Shown: positions 1 through 5,065 of the stretch, one piece after another
Numbering within the stretch: position 1 is the stretch's first letter
How the letters are laid out: every line of letters begins with the position of its first letter
Assembly (NCBI GenBank): GCA_937917475.1
Contig: CALDNF010000139.1
Coordinates: forward strand, 1 to 6,879
Reading direction: 5' to 3'
DNA: 6,879 nucleotides
From: an uncultured Faecalibacterium sp.
Lineage (GTDB): Bacteria; Bacillota; Clostridia; Oscillospirales; Ruminococcaceae
The notes under the pieces: generated by a model
What the model was told of the DNA's origin: nothing
The model's database searches: none
Seen by the model: the letters and a program-made list of their open reading frames with translations, nothing else
Made by a program: the position numbers and the translations under genes

Positions 1-343
1 CGAGCGGGTGGTCTGCCGTGCCATCGACGGCGACCTTGCCATCCTTGCCAGGCACGGCGATTACTGCACGGCTCTGGGCATGGGCGAGGCGCATATCGTG
101 GACGAGCAGGGCAGCCGCCGCCGTGCGGCCTGCATGGGCGGTATGCTGACCGTGCTGGAAGGCGAAGTGCGTCTGGTGGCGACCACGTGGGAGTGGGCGG
201 AAGAGATCGATCAGGCCCGCGCCGAGGCGTCCAAAAAGCGTGCCGAGGAGATTCTGGCACAGAAGAACCTTGACCGCCGGGATTATGAGCTGGCACAGGC
301 CCGGCTCAAGCGTGCACTGGTGCGTACCTCCATCCATCCCTGA
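1..343 (+). CDS. atpC: ATP synthase F1 epsilon subunit, C-terminal part (5' end outside window)
   Basis: Epsilon belongs to the central stalk of the F1 part of ATP synthase; it couples rotation to catalysis and its C-terminal helices can inhibit ATP hydrolysis. The reading frame is open from base 2, giving 113 visible codons before the TGA at 341-343. The family is usually about 130-140 residues, so roughly 20-25 N-terminal residues lie outside the window; the GTG at base 8 is an internal codon, not a start. Visible hallmarks are the beta-sandwich segment AIDGDLAILARHGDYCTALG, then a GGMLTVLEGEVRLVATT strand region, then a charged helical hairpin rich in Ala, Glu, Lys and Arg (EIDQARAEASKKRAEEILAQ and onward), the typical epsilon C-terminal domain. 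It is normally the last gene of the atp operon, which fits the strong terminator right after it. Identity rests on motif recognition. Confidence 0.87.
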   Translation, partial: ERVVCRAIDGDLAILARHGDYCTALGMGEAHIVDEQGSRRRAACMGGMLTVLEGEVRLVATTWEWAEEIDQARAEASKKRAEEILAQKNLDRRDYELAQARLKRALVRTSIHP

Positions 344-351
344 AATCAAAC

Positions 352-403
352 AAAAGCAAGACCCGCCGGAGGGCAGCTGACGCCCCGGCGGGTCTTGCTT
401 TTT
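352..403. terminator. Bidirectional intrinsic terminator between atpC and udk
   Basis: A perfect 14-bp GC-rich stem, GCAAGACCCGCCGG at 356-369 with its complement at 385-398, surrounds a 15-nt loop. On the plus strand it is followed by TTTTT (399-403), ending atpC. The flanking AAAA (352-355) gives a T-tract on the minus strand, so the same hairpin can end udk, whose stop lies 23 bases away at 426. The A and T runs also pair with each other and lengthen the stem to 18 bp. Confidence 0.87.
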
Positions 404-425
404 ATCGGTGCTCTGGATAAGGTGC

Positions 426-1055
426 TCAGATAGCGTTGGCTTTTTCGATCAGGCGGCGGATGTGATGGGCCAGCATCTCAATGGCCTGCAGGTTCTCGCC
501 GCCGTTGGGCACGATGATGTCTGCATTGCGCTTGCTGGGTTCCACAAAAGCCTCATGCATGGGTTTGACGGTGGTGAGGTACTGGTGGATGACACTGTCC
601 AGAGAGCGGCCACGCTCCTTCACGTCCCGCAGGATGCGGCGGAGGATCCGCTCGTCGGCGTCGGTGTCCACATAGATCTTGTAGTCGAACAGCTTGCAGA
701 GCTCCGGCTCGGCAAGGGGCAGGATGCCCTCTACGATCAGCACCGGGGCGGGCTCGATGTGCTGCACCTCGTTGCTGCGGTTGTGGTTGCTGTAATCGTA
801 TACCGGGCAGTCGATGGCCTTGCCTTCTTTCAGTTCCTTCAGGTGCTCAATGAGCAGGTCATTGTCAAAGGCGTCCGGATGGTCGTAGTTCAGCTTGCAG
901 CGTTCCTCAAAAGGCAGCTCGTCGTGACGCTTGTAGTAGCTGTCATGAGAGATCAGCCGTACCTCGTCCTCTCCAAAACGCTCCTTGAGCCGGAGGGCCA
1001 GTGTGGTCTTGCCGCTGCCCGAGCCGCCTGCGATGCCAATGATCAGATTGTTCAT
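426..1055 (-). CDS. udk: Uridine kinase (uridine/cytidine monophosphokinase)
   Basis: Cytosolic salvage enzyme that phosphorylates uridine or cytidine to UMP or CMP with ATP or GTP. The 209 residues match the usual family length (about 205-215). Features in order: Walker A loop GGSGSGKT at residues 10-17; substrate motif HDSYYK at 37-42; NYDHPDAFD at 56-64; VEG at 108-110, the end of the strand near the active site; YVDTDADER at 128-136; the Arg-rich lid RRILRDVKERGR at 139-150; and the C-terminal block VKPMHEAFVEPSKRNADIIV (163-182). The ATG at 1055 is supported by GGGAGG at 1066-1071, ten bases upstream. The gene stands alone, divergent from cls and convergent with atpC. The related phosphoribulokinase fold is the only serious alternative; length and the NYDHPDAFD motif favour udk. 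Confidence 0.95.
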   Translation of the reverse strand: MNNLIIGIAGGSGSGKTTLALRLKERFGEDEVRLISHDSYYKRHDELPFEERCKLNYDHPDAFDNDLLIEHLKELKEGKAIDCPVYDYSNHNRSNEVQHIEPAPVLIVEGILPLAEPELCKLFDYKIYVDTDADERILRRILRDVKERGRSLDSVIHQYLTTVKPMHEAFVEPSKRNADIIVPNGGENLQAIEMLAHHIRRLIEKANAI

Positions 1056-1127
1056 GTTCCAAAATCCTCCCGCATACCGATCAATGTAGAAATTTATGGG
1101 AAAATGCGTTATACTATTCTGGTAAGT

Positions 1128-1157
1128 ATTCTACCACACTTCGGGCGTTTTTGACAG
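1128..1157 (-). promoter_or_regulatory. Candidate udk promoter
   Basis: Read on the minus strand: -35 CTGTCA (complement of 1152-1157, 4 of 6 consensus), 18-bp spacer, -10 TAGAAT (complement of 1128-1133, 5 of 6). It would give a leader of about 65 nt. An alternative -10, TATAAC (complement of 1108-1113, also 5 of 6), lies closer to the gene but lacks a good -35. The -35 overlaps that of the opposing cls promoter. Confidence 0.45.
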
Positions 1158-1178
1158 CCCGCATTTGCGGGATAGAAG
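1151..1178 (+). promoter_or_regulatory. Candidate cls promoter
   Basis: Consensus -35 TTGACA at 1151-1156, 16-bp spacer, weaker -10 TAGAAG at 1173-1178 (4 of 6). The start point would be near 1185, leaving a leader of about 27 nt before the cls ATG. The spacer is almost filled by a 14-bp palindrome. Confidence 0.5.
1158..1171. promoter_or_regulatory. Palindrome in the cls promoter spacer, candidate operator
   Basis: CCCGCA-TT-TGCGGG is a perfect 6-bp inverted repeat with a 2-bp centre, lying exactly between the candidate -35 and -10 boxes of cls. A dimeric regulator bound here would block RNA polymerase, and could also affect the overlapping udk promoter. No regulator gene is visible nearby. 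The palindrome is seen; the operator role is inferred. Confidence 0.35.
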
Positions 1179-1211
1179 AATTTTTGAAAAGCAGAGAAAA
1201 GCGAGGCGGCA

Positions 1212-2831
1212 ATGCAGACAGACCAGCTGAAAGAAAATATGAAGGATAAGGTCCGCAACATTGAAAACAGCGGGATGCGGCTCATCAAAAAGGGCCGGAT
1301 GGGCCTTGTGCGGGCCATTTTCAGCCGGTTCGGGCTGATGCTTCTTCTGCTGTTGATGCAGGTAGGGCTGCTGTTTTCCATCTTCCGGTGGTTCGGGCAG
1401 CTGGTGCCCCATTACTTTGGCAGCAGCATCCTGCTGACCGTGGGCATGACCCTGTATCTGCTCAACTGTGATATGGACAACAGCGTGAAAATCACATGGC
1501 TGGTGGTCATTGCGGTGCTGCCGGTGGTGGGTGTGCCCCTGTTTTTCTACGTCAAAAGCAATGTGGGTCACAACCTGCTGCAAAAGCGTCTGCTGGAACT
1601 GGAATCCAAGACCCGGGAACAACTGCCGCAGGAGCAGGCTACACTGGAAAAGCTCTCGGCGGAAAATCCGGGGGCCGGCTCGCTGGCCCGCTATCTGAAT
1701 GGCCGGGGCGGCGGTTTCCCGGTGCGGGAGGGAACGGCAGCCACCTACTTTCCTGGCGGTGAAGCCAAGTTTGAGGCCATCCTTCGCCAGCTGGAAAAGG
1801 CGGAAAAGTATATCTTCGTGGAGTATTTCATCATCGATGAGGGCGTGATGTGGGGCAACATCCTCGAGATTTTGGCCCGCAAGGCCGCCGAGGGGCTGGA
1901 CGTGCGGGTGATGTACGACGGTACCTGTGAGTTTTCCACCCTGCCCCGGGATTACCCCAAGCGGCTGGAAGCTCTGGGCATCCGGTGCAAGGTGTTCTCC
2001 CCGGTGATGCCCTTTGTCTCCACCCACTACAATTACCGGGACCACCGGAAAATTCTGGTCATTGATGGAAAAGTGGGCTTTACCGGCGGCGTGAATCTGG
2101 CCGATGAGTACATCAACCGTGTGGAAAAATATGGCCGATGGAAGGACGCCGGCCTGATGCTGGAAGGTGAAGGGGTCCGCTCCCTGACCGCCCTATTTTT
2201 GCAGCAGTGGAGCATCCTGCGGGAACCCGAACTGGAAGAATTCCTCAGCCAGCCCATCCCGGTGCCCGAGAACGCCAAGGGCTTTGTGATCCCCTATGGC
2301 GACTGCCCGCTGGATGGGGAGCGGGTGGGCGAAATGGTCTATATCGACCTGCTCAACCGTGCCCGGGATTATGTCCATATCTTCACGCCCTATCTCATCC
2401 TTGACGGCGAAATGGAGCTGGCTCTCCGGTTTGCGGCGGAGCGGGGAGTGGATGTCCACCTCATCCTGCCCGGTGTGCCGGACAAAAAGTTTGCTTATGC
2501 GCTGGCCAAGACCCACTATGCGGCCCTGCTGCGCTCCGGTGTGAAAATCAGCGAGTGGACCCCCGGCTTTGTCCATGCCAAGGCCTTTGTGGTGGATGGC
2601 CGGGAGGCCGTGGTGGGCACCATCAATCTGGACTACCGCAGCCTGTATCATCACTTTGAAAATGCGGTCTGGATGAACGATACCGCCTGCATCTCGGATA
2701 TTGAGCGGGATTTCCAGCAGACGCTGGAACAATGCCGCACAGTAGAGCCTACCAATGAGAGCATCTGGCAGCATCACCCCTTCCTCCACGCTGCCGGCGT
2801 TCTGCTCAAGGCCATTGCGCCGCTGATGTGA
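1212..2831 (+). CDS. cls: Cardiolipin synthase (phospholipase D superfamily)
   Basis: Membrane enzyme that joins two phosphatidylglycerol molecules into cardiolipin plus glycerol. The 539 residues show hydrophobic N-terminal segments at about 39-60, 70-85 and 93-113, then two phospholipase D domains. Both catalytic HxKxxxxD motifs are intact: HRKILVID (H278, K280, D285) followed by GKVGFTGG, and HAKAFVVD (H455, K457, D462) followed by GREAVVGTINLD. Intact paired motifs argue for an active enzyme. The ATG at 1212 has GAGG at 1203-1206, five bases upstream. The protein is somewhat longer than the common ~480-510, mainly through a charged ~38-residue stretch before the first membrane segment. 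It appears monocistronic; no terminator follows its stop closely, and the first plus-strand hairpin lies at 2942-2991. Other PLD-family transferases are possible, but the membrane N-terminus plus twin HKD motifs is the Cls pattern. Confidence 0.93.
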   Translation: MQTDQLKENMKDKVRNIENSGMRLIKKGRMGLVRAIFSRFGLMLLLLLMQVGLLFSIFRWFGQLVPHYFGSSILLTVGMTLYLLNCDMDNSVKITWLVVIAVLPVVGVPLFFYVKSNVGHNLLQKRLLELESKTREQLPQEQATLEKLSAENPGAGSLARYLNGRGGGFPVREGTAATYFPGGEAKFEAILRQLEKAEKYIFVEYFIIDEGVMWGNILEILARKAAEGLDVRVMYDGTCEFSTLPRDYPKRLEALGIRCKVFSPVMPFVSTHYNYRDHRKILVIDGKVGFTGGVNLADEYINRVEKYGRWKDAGLMLEGEGVRSLTALFLQQWSILREPELEEFLSQPIPVPENAKGFVIPYGDCPLDGERVGEMVYIDLLNRARDYVHIFTPYLILDGEMELALRFAAERGVDVHLILPGVPDKKFAYALAKTHYAALLRSGVKISEWTPGFVHAKAFVVDGREAVVGTINLDYRSLYHHFENAVWMNDTACISDIERDFQQTLEQCRTVEPTNESIWQHHPFLHAAGVLLKAIAPLM

Positions 2832-2857
2832 AGGAAAGAAAAGACGCTCTGTCGTTC

Positions 2858-2886
2858 TTGACAAAGCGTGCAAAATTGATTATACT
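2858..2886 (+). promoter_or_regulatory. Near-consensus promoter with no protein gene downstream
   Basis: TTGACA at 2858-2863 (6 of 6), an exact 17-bp spacer, and TATACT at 2881-2886 (5 of 6). It is the best promoter match in the window. It starts 26 bases after the cls stop and points at no plausible plus-strand protein gene; about 100 bases on comes a strong terminator. That is the expected layout for a small RNA, here facing the minus-strand toxin gene. Confidence 0.75.
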
Positions 2887-2894
2887 GAAATTAC

Positions 2895-2931
2895 AAAAGG
2901 CACTGTGTCGGCAAACGGCTCAGCCCTTACC
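2895..2931 (+). repeat. Left arm of a ~40-bp imperfect inverted repeat
   Basis: This arm starts about two bases after the predicted small-RNA start. Bases 2895-2909 (AAAAGGCACTGTGTC) recur exactly, inverted, at 3233-3247. Both arms then have AAACG, a small GC hairpin (GGCTCAGCC here) and GCCCTTACC. The arms differ by short gaps and by the hairpin sequence. See the partner at 3207-3247. Confidence 0.8.
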
Positions 2932-2941
2932 CATTTATGTC

Positions 2942-2991
2942 AAAAAGAATGACCGCACGGGTTGGACGTTCGTGGCGGTCATTTCTTTTTT
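2942..2991. terminator. Shared bidirectional terminator for toxin mRNA and opposing RNA
   Basis: The stem pairs ATGACCGC (2949-2956) with GCGGTCAT (2975-2982) and extends inward by ACG/CGT past a one-base bulge, leaving an 11-nt loop. On the plus strand it is followed by TTTCTTTTTT (2982-2991). On the minus strand the AAAAA at 2942-2946 supplies the T-tract. The toxin stop codon (2979-2981) sits inside the stem, so the toxin reading frame runs straight into its own terminator. It may also end read-through from cls. Confidence 0.82.
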
Positions 2992-3116
2992 CCATTTTTA
3001 TCCTGGCGATTTGCGATTTTCCAAGCGATATCAAAGGTATCGTGGATGACTGTGACGATCAGACCAGCCAAGCTGATAATAACCGCCAGCAGCGCAAGAA
3101 TCTCAGTCAATGTCAT
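2979..3116 (-). CDS. Small holin-like membrane toxin (TxpA-like type I toxin candidate)
   Basis: A 45-residue peptide starting MTLTEILALLAVIISL. One membrane helix covers about residues 5-24, then an amphipathic stretch with HDTFDIAWKIANRQ, and a basic tail ending in three Lys. Length, single helix near the N-terminus and Lys-rich end match the 'putative holin-like toxin' family of Firmicutes; TxpA-type members insert in the membrane and are controlled by antisense RNA. The ATG at 3116 is chosen because a purine-rich site, GAAGGGGGG (complement of 3124-3132), lies seven bases upstream; in-frame starts farther up would add a non-membrane Arg-rich stretch. It overlaps the opposing ~100-nt RNA at the 3' end and has its own promoter and a long leader. 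Family membership is from recognition, not a search; a phage holin remnant is the alternative, but no phage genes are nearby. Confidence 0.72.
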   Translation of the reverse strand: MTLTEILALLAVIISLAGLIVTVIHDTFDIAWKIANRQDKNGKKK

Positions 3117-3265
3117 ACGACATCCCCCCTTCCGGCGCAAAGCCTCCGGGGAGAAAACTTCAAAAAGCTGCCCTCCCGGCACCTTGCATTTTGGGTACAA
3201 GAGCTTGGTAAGGGCGAAGCCGCCTGCGTTTGGACACAGTGCCTTTTCCTGCCGTTTCCGGCATT
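3117..3265 (-). promoter_or_regulatory. Long 5' leader of the toxin mRNA with 5'-end hairpin
   Basis: If the promoter at 3272-3300 is used, the leader is about 150 nt. It opens with TGCCG-GAAA-CGGCA (complement of 3250-3263), a 5-bp stem with a GNRA loop right at the predicted 5' end, which would protect the RNA. Next come the inverted-repeat module (3207-3247), holding a second hairpin GGCG-GCTT-CGCC (complement of 3213-3224), and finally the G-rich ribosome site at 3124-3132. Long structured leaders that limit translation are usual for type I toxins. No protein gene is supported here. Confidence 0.45.
3207..3247 (-). repeat. Right arm of the ~40-bp imperfect inverted repeat
   Basis: Read on the minus strand, this arm has AAAAGGCACTGTGTC, then CAAACG, a hairpin GGCGGCTTCGCC, then CCTTACC. 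Compared with 2895-2931, the outer 15 bases are identical, AAACG and GCCCTTACC are kept, and the centre differs although both arms keep a hairpin there. The arms span 353 bp enclosing the toxin gene. I see no target-site duplication beside them. Confidence 0.8.
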
Positions 3266-3271
3266 ACCTAC

Positions 3272-3300
3272 AGGATACCATAAAAAACGACAAGTTGCAA
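3272..3300 (-). promoter_or_regulatory. Candidate toxin promoter (extended -10)
   Basis: On the minus strand: -35 TTGCAA (3295-3300, 4 of 6), 17-bp spacer, -10 TATCCT (complement of 3272-3277, 4 of 6), preceded by TGG, an extended -10 TGn motif. The predicted start near 3265 places a GNRA hairpin at the RNA 5' end. It is weaker by consensus than the opposing small-RNA promoter, the usual balance in type I toxin loci. Confidence 0.5.
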
Positions 3301-3323
3301 TCAAAATCCGGTGTTGACGAACC

Positions 3324-3357
3324 CGCTCCTCTGACAAATGTCAAGGGAGCGTTTTTT
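3324..3357 (+). terminator. Isolated plus-strand intrinsic terminator
   Basis: CGCTCC (3324-3329) pairs with GGAGCG (3346-3351), an inner stem TGACA/TGTCA closes on AA, and TTTTTT follows at 3352-3357. It is a strong one-way terminator, since there is no T-tract on the minus strand. No plus-strand gene ends nearby. It may be a back-stop for transcription passing 2991, or may end an RNA antisense to the toxin leader, for which I see no good promoter. Confidence 0.75.
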
Positions 3358-3408
3358 GTTTGTCGGGGTCGGTATTTCTTACGCTGTATTCTTCTTTTTC
3401 AGCGTCCT

Positions 3409-3447
3409 CGCCCTCTCAGTCATTGCGAAGCAATGACTGAGAGGGCG
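3409..3447. repeat. Perfect 18-bp palindrome, REP-like hairpin
   Basis: Bases 3409-3426 and 3430-3447 are perfect inverted complements (arm CGCCCTCTCAGTCATTGC) around GAA. It lies 36 bases after the stop of the YitT-family gene. There is no T-tract on either side, so it is not a standard terminator. A lesser stem, ACGCTG/CAGCGT (3381-3386 with 3400-3405), lies beside it. The CCCTCTCAGTC motif resembles dispersed intergenic palindromes I recall from gut Clostridia; copy number cannot be judged from one window. It may stabilise the 3' end of the minus-strand operon RNA. Confidence 0.85.
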
Positions 3448-3482
3448 GTCCCGCAAGCCGTGGGGGTGTTCTGCTTTGTGGG

Positions 3483-4352
3483 TTACTGATAATCTTTTTC
3501 CAGCGAGAAGCCCCGGCCCGACACCTCGGTGACCCGGCTGACGATCAGGAAACACTCGGGGTCGATGGCGTGGATCAGTTTTTCCAGTTTAGGCAGTTCC
3601 CGGTTGGAGACCACGCTCAGTAGCAGGGCGGTGGGTTCGTGGGTGTAGCCGCCCTCGGCGTGGAGGATGGTCACGCCCCGGTCCAGCTGGCTGAGGATGG
3701 CGGTGCGGATCGCCTCCGACTTTGCACTGACGATCTTTACCTGAGTCCGGCTGCTGCCCAGCAGGAGCATTTTGTCCATGACGATGGTGTGCAGGATGAC
3801 TAGCACGATGCCGTAGAGCACCTGCCGCACCGGGCTGAACAGGGCCTGCACCAGCAGGATGGCGATATCAAAGGCCATCATGGTGGCGGACACCGGCAGG
3901 CGGAACCACTTTTGCAGCACGATGGGCGGGATATCCATGCCGCCGGTGGATGCGCCGGACCGGATGACGATGCCCAGCGCAACGCCGATGCCAAGGCCGG
4001 AGAAGATGGTGCAGAGAATGATGTCGTCGGTGAGGATCCGCCCCGCCAGCAGCCGTTCCCACAGCTCCAGAAAGAAGGGGCTCAGGATGCTGCTGGCGAG
4101 GGTGTTGAGGGCAAAGGCCCGGCCCATGACCGCCCAGCCCCAGACCAGCATGGCGAGGTTGAACACCAGCAGCACGCCGGACACCGAAAGCCCGGTGAGC
4201 CGCCCCACTGCCAGCGCAATGCCGGTGGCACCGCCGGTGATGAGCCCGGCGGGCTCCAGAAAAACGGCCACTGCCAGCGAGTAAAGGGCGTTGCCGAAGG
4301 TGATGGCCGCAGCGTTGAAAAGAAACTGCTGCCAGTGTTTTGTTGTGTTCAT
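3483..4352 (-). CDS. YitT family membrane protein with C-terminal DUF2179 domain
   Basis: A 289-residue integral membrane protein, typical length for the YitT/YebE/YqfU group; molecular function is not established. About six hydrophobic segments are visible (roughly 13-32, 41-52, 57-77, 80-98, 115-131, 152-171, 178-194, the second being short). Family motifs are GLITGGATGIAL (37-48) and RSGASTGGMDI (131-141). The soluble C-terminal domain, about 204-283, contains VKIVSAKSEAIRTAIL and the RGVTILHAEGGYT block of DUF2179, which I recall being assigned a P-II-like fold. The ATG at 4352 is fixed by a perfect AGGAGGT (complement of 4359-4365) six bases upstream; the frame is open farther up, but that part overlaps the preceding gene. 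It is the last gene of the operon, 19 bases after the P-II gene. The 3' side has only the palindrome at 3409-3447. Confidence 0.9.
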   Translation of the reverse strand: MNTTKHWQQFLFNAAAITFGNALYSLAVAVFLEPAGLITGGATGIALAVGRLTGLSVSGVLLVFNLAMLVWGWAVMGRAFALNTLASSILSPFFLELWERLLAGRILTDDIILCTIFSGLGIGVALGIVIRSGASTGGMDIPPIVLQKWFRLPVSATMMAFDIAILLVQALFSPVRQVLYGIVLVILHTIVMDKMLLLGSSRTQVKIVSAKSEAIRTAILSQLDRGVTILHAEGGYTHEPTALLLSVVSNRELPKLEKLIHAIDPECFLIVSRVTEVSGRGFSLEKDYQ

Positions 4353-4371
4353 AGGGTTACCTCCTGTTCGA

Positions 4372-5049
4372 TCAGTCATCCTCGTCCAGCAGGCGTAGGC
4401 CGGCGGTGTCGGTGACCGGCAGCGAGAACACAATGGCCCCGGCTTTGGGGTCGGCTCCGGTCATGATGGCTTTCATGATTTGATTTTTCTGAGCGGTGCG
4501 GCTGACGATGAGCACCACTTCCTTCTCGTTGACCAGGTCCACCCCGAGAAAGCGGGCAGCACCCTCCATACCGGTGCCCTTGGCGTGGATGACCGTGCCT
4601 CCGCCTGCGCCCTCGGCCCGGGCAGCGTCCATGATGGAGCCGGTGTAGCCCTGATTGGCAATGACGAGCAGCAGCTCATAGCGGGTATCTTTCAAGGTGC
4701 TTTCCTCCTTCAGCTCAAGGGTCTGGTGTTCGGTCAGAAAGAGCAGGGGGCGTTTGCCGCCCATGCTGCTTACCGGGATGGTAAAGGCGATGCCGGTGCC
4801 GGGCACATCGATGCGCATTTTGCGGCGCAGGCCCTTTTGAATCTTCGGCCATGTATCGGCAGTGACGATGGCCATCAGAACGGCCTTCTCGGTCTGTTCC
4901 AGCCCCAGCGTGGAAAGAGTCTCCCGGACGGCGGTCCCTGCGCCCACAGTGCGCAGGCTGACGTTGACGCCAAACTCTTCGTACAAGTTGAGGAAAGCGT
5001 CGGTGGTCTTGCGGTCAGTGATGGTGACCAACCAGTACAGCGTATTCAC
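4372..5049 (-). CDS. Tandem-domain P-II family regulatory protein
   Basis: 225 residues, twice the usual ~112 of a P-II protein. Domain 1 is about 3-97 and domain 2 about 123-219, joined by a ~25-residue linker. Each has the P-II ferredoxin-like strand order and ends in the same closing strand pattern: GIAFTIPVSSMGG and GAIVFSLPVTDTAG. Domain 2 is closer to classical P-II, with YELLLVIANQGYTGSIMDAA and GGGTVIHAKGTG. The segment matching the T-loop is shortened and has no Tyr in either domain, so GlnB-type uridylylation is unlikely. P-II proteins sense nucleotides or 2-oxoglutarate and bind transporters such as AmtB; here the likely partner is the DUF1538 protein encoded just upstream. Translation starts at GTG 5049 with AAGGAGGG (complement of 5057-5064) seven bases away. 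The ligand is unknown. Confidence 0.85.
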   Translation of the reverse strand: MNTLYWLVTITDRKTTDAFLNLYEEFGVNVSLRTVGAGTAVRETLSTLGLEQTEKAVLMAIVTADTWPKIQKGLRRKMRIDVPGTGIAFTIPVSSMGGKRPLLFLTEHQTLELKEESTLKDTRYELLLVIANQGYTGSIMDAARAEGAGGGTVIHAKGTGMEGAARFLGVDLVNEKEVVLIVSRTAQKNQIMKAIMTGADPKAGAIVFSLPVTDTAGLRLLDEDD

Positions 5050-5056
5050 GTTTCAG

Positions 5057-5065
5057 CCCTCCTTA
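5057..5065 (-). promoter_or_regulatory. Ribosome site of the P-II gene overlapping the DUF1538 stop codon
   Basis: On the minus strand TAAGGAGGG contains both the TAA stop of the DUF1538 gene (5063-5065) and the Shine-Dalgarno of the next gene, whose GTG start is seven bases on. Ribosomes ending DUF1538 finish on the site, so translation of the two genes is probably coupled and the weaker GTG start compensated. Confidence 0.75.

Larger units (their letters stand above)
2893..2991 (+). ncRNA. Candidate antisense antitoxin RNA (RatA-like position)
   Basis: Limits are inferred from the promoter at 2858-2886 (start about 7 nt after the -10) and the T-tract ending at 2991, giving about 100 nt. 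No plus-strand start codon with a ribosome site lies inside it; the ATG at 2937 has none. Its 3' part, from about 2941 to 2991, is complementary to the end of the toxin mRNA, including the stop and last four codons of the toxin. In the known TxpA/RatA type I system of Bacillus subtilis, the antisense RNA likewise pairs with the 3' end of the toxin mRNA. Its 5' part repeats a sequence in the toxin leader in the same sense. It could instead be merely the tail of cls transcription; the promoter quality argues against that. Confidence 0.55.

Noticed and set aside
408..1154. 248-codon plus-strand open frame across udk
   Set aside because: Antisense shadow of the clear udk gene; hydrophobic nonsense composition and no ribosome site.
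1131..2045. 304-codon minus-strand open frame inside cls
   Set aside because: His- and Gln-rich composition typical of GC-rich antisense frames; it lies opposite a gene with intact catalytic motifs.
2193..2873. 226-codon minus-strand open frame over the 3' half of cls
   Set aside because: Same antisense shadow pattern; no promoter, ribosome site or family motif.
2895..3247. Assigning the inverted repeat to the IS6 family because of the GGCACTGT start
   Set aside because: Similarity to the IS26-type end is only about eight bases and is broken by an insertion; no transposase and no 8-bp duplication are present.
2888..3267. ATTAC near both outer ends of the inverted repeat as a target-site duplication
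   Set aside because: It abuts the left arm but lies about 15 bases beyond the right arm, and five bases can match by chance; no flush duplication of 2-9 bp was found.
2937..3317. Plus-strand open frames of 73-175 codons over the toxin region
   Set aside because: No ribosome sites; they cross the terminator at 2942-2991 and lie opposite the toxin gene. The ATG at 2937 is inside the predicted small RNA without a Shine-Dalgarno.
3409..3447. Calling the 18-bp palindrome a terminator for the YitT operon
   Set aside because: Neither strand has a T-tract after the stem.
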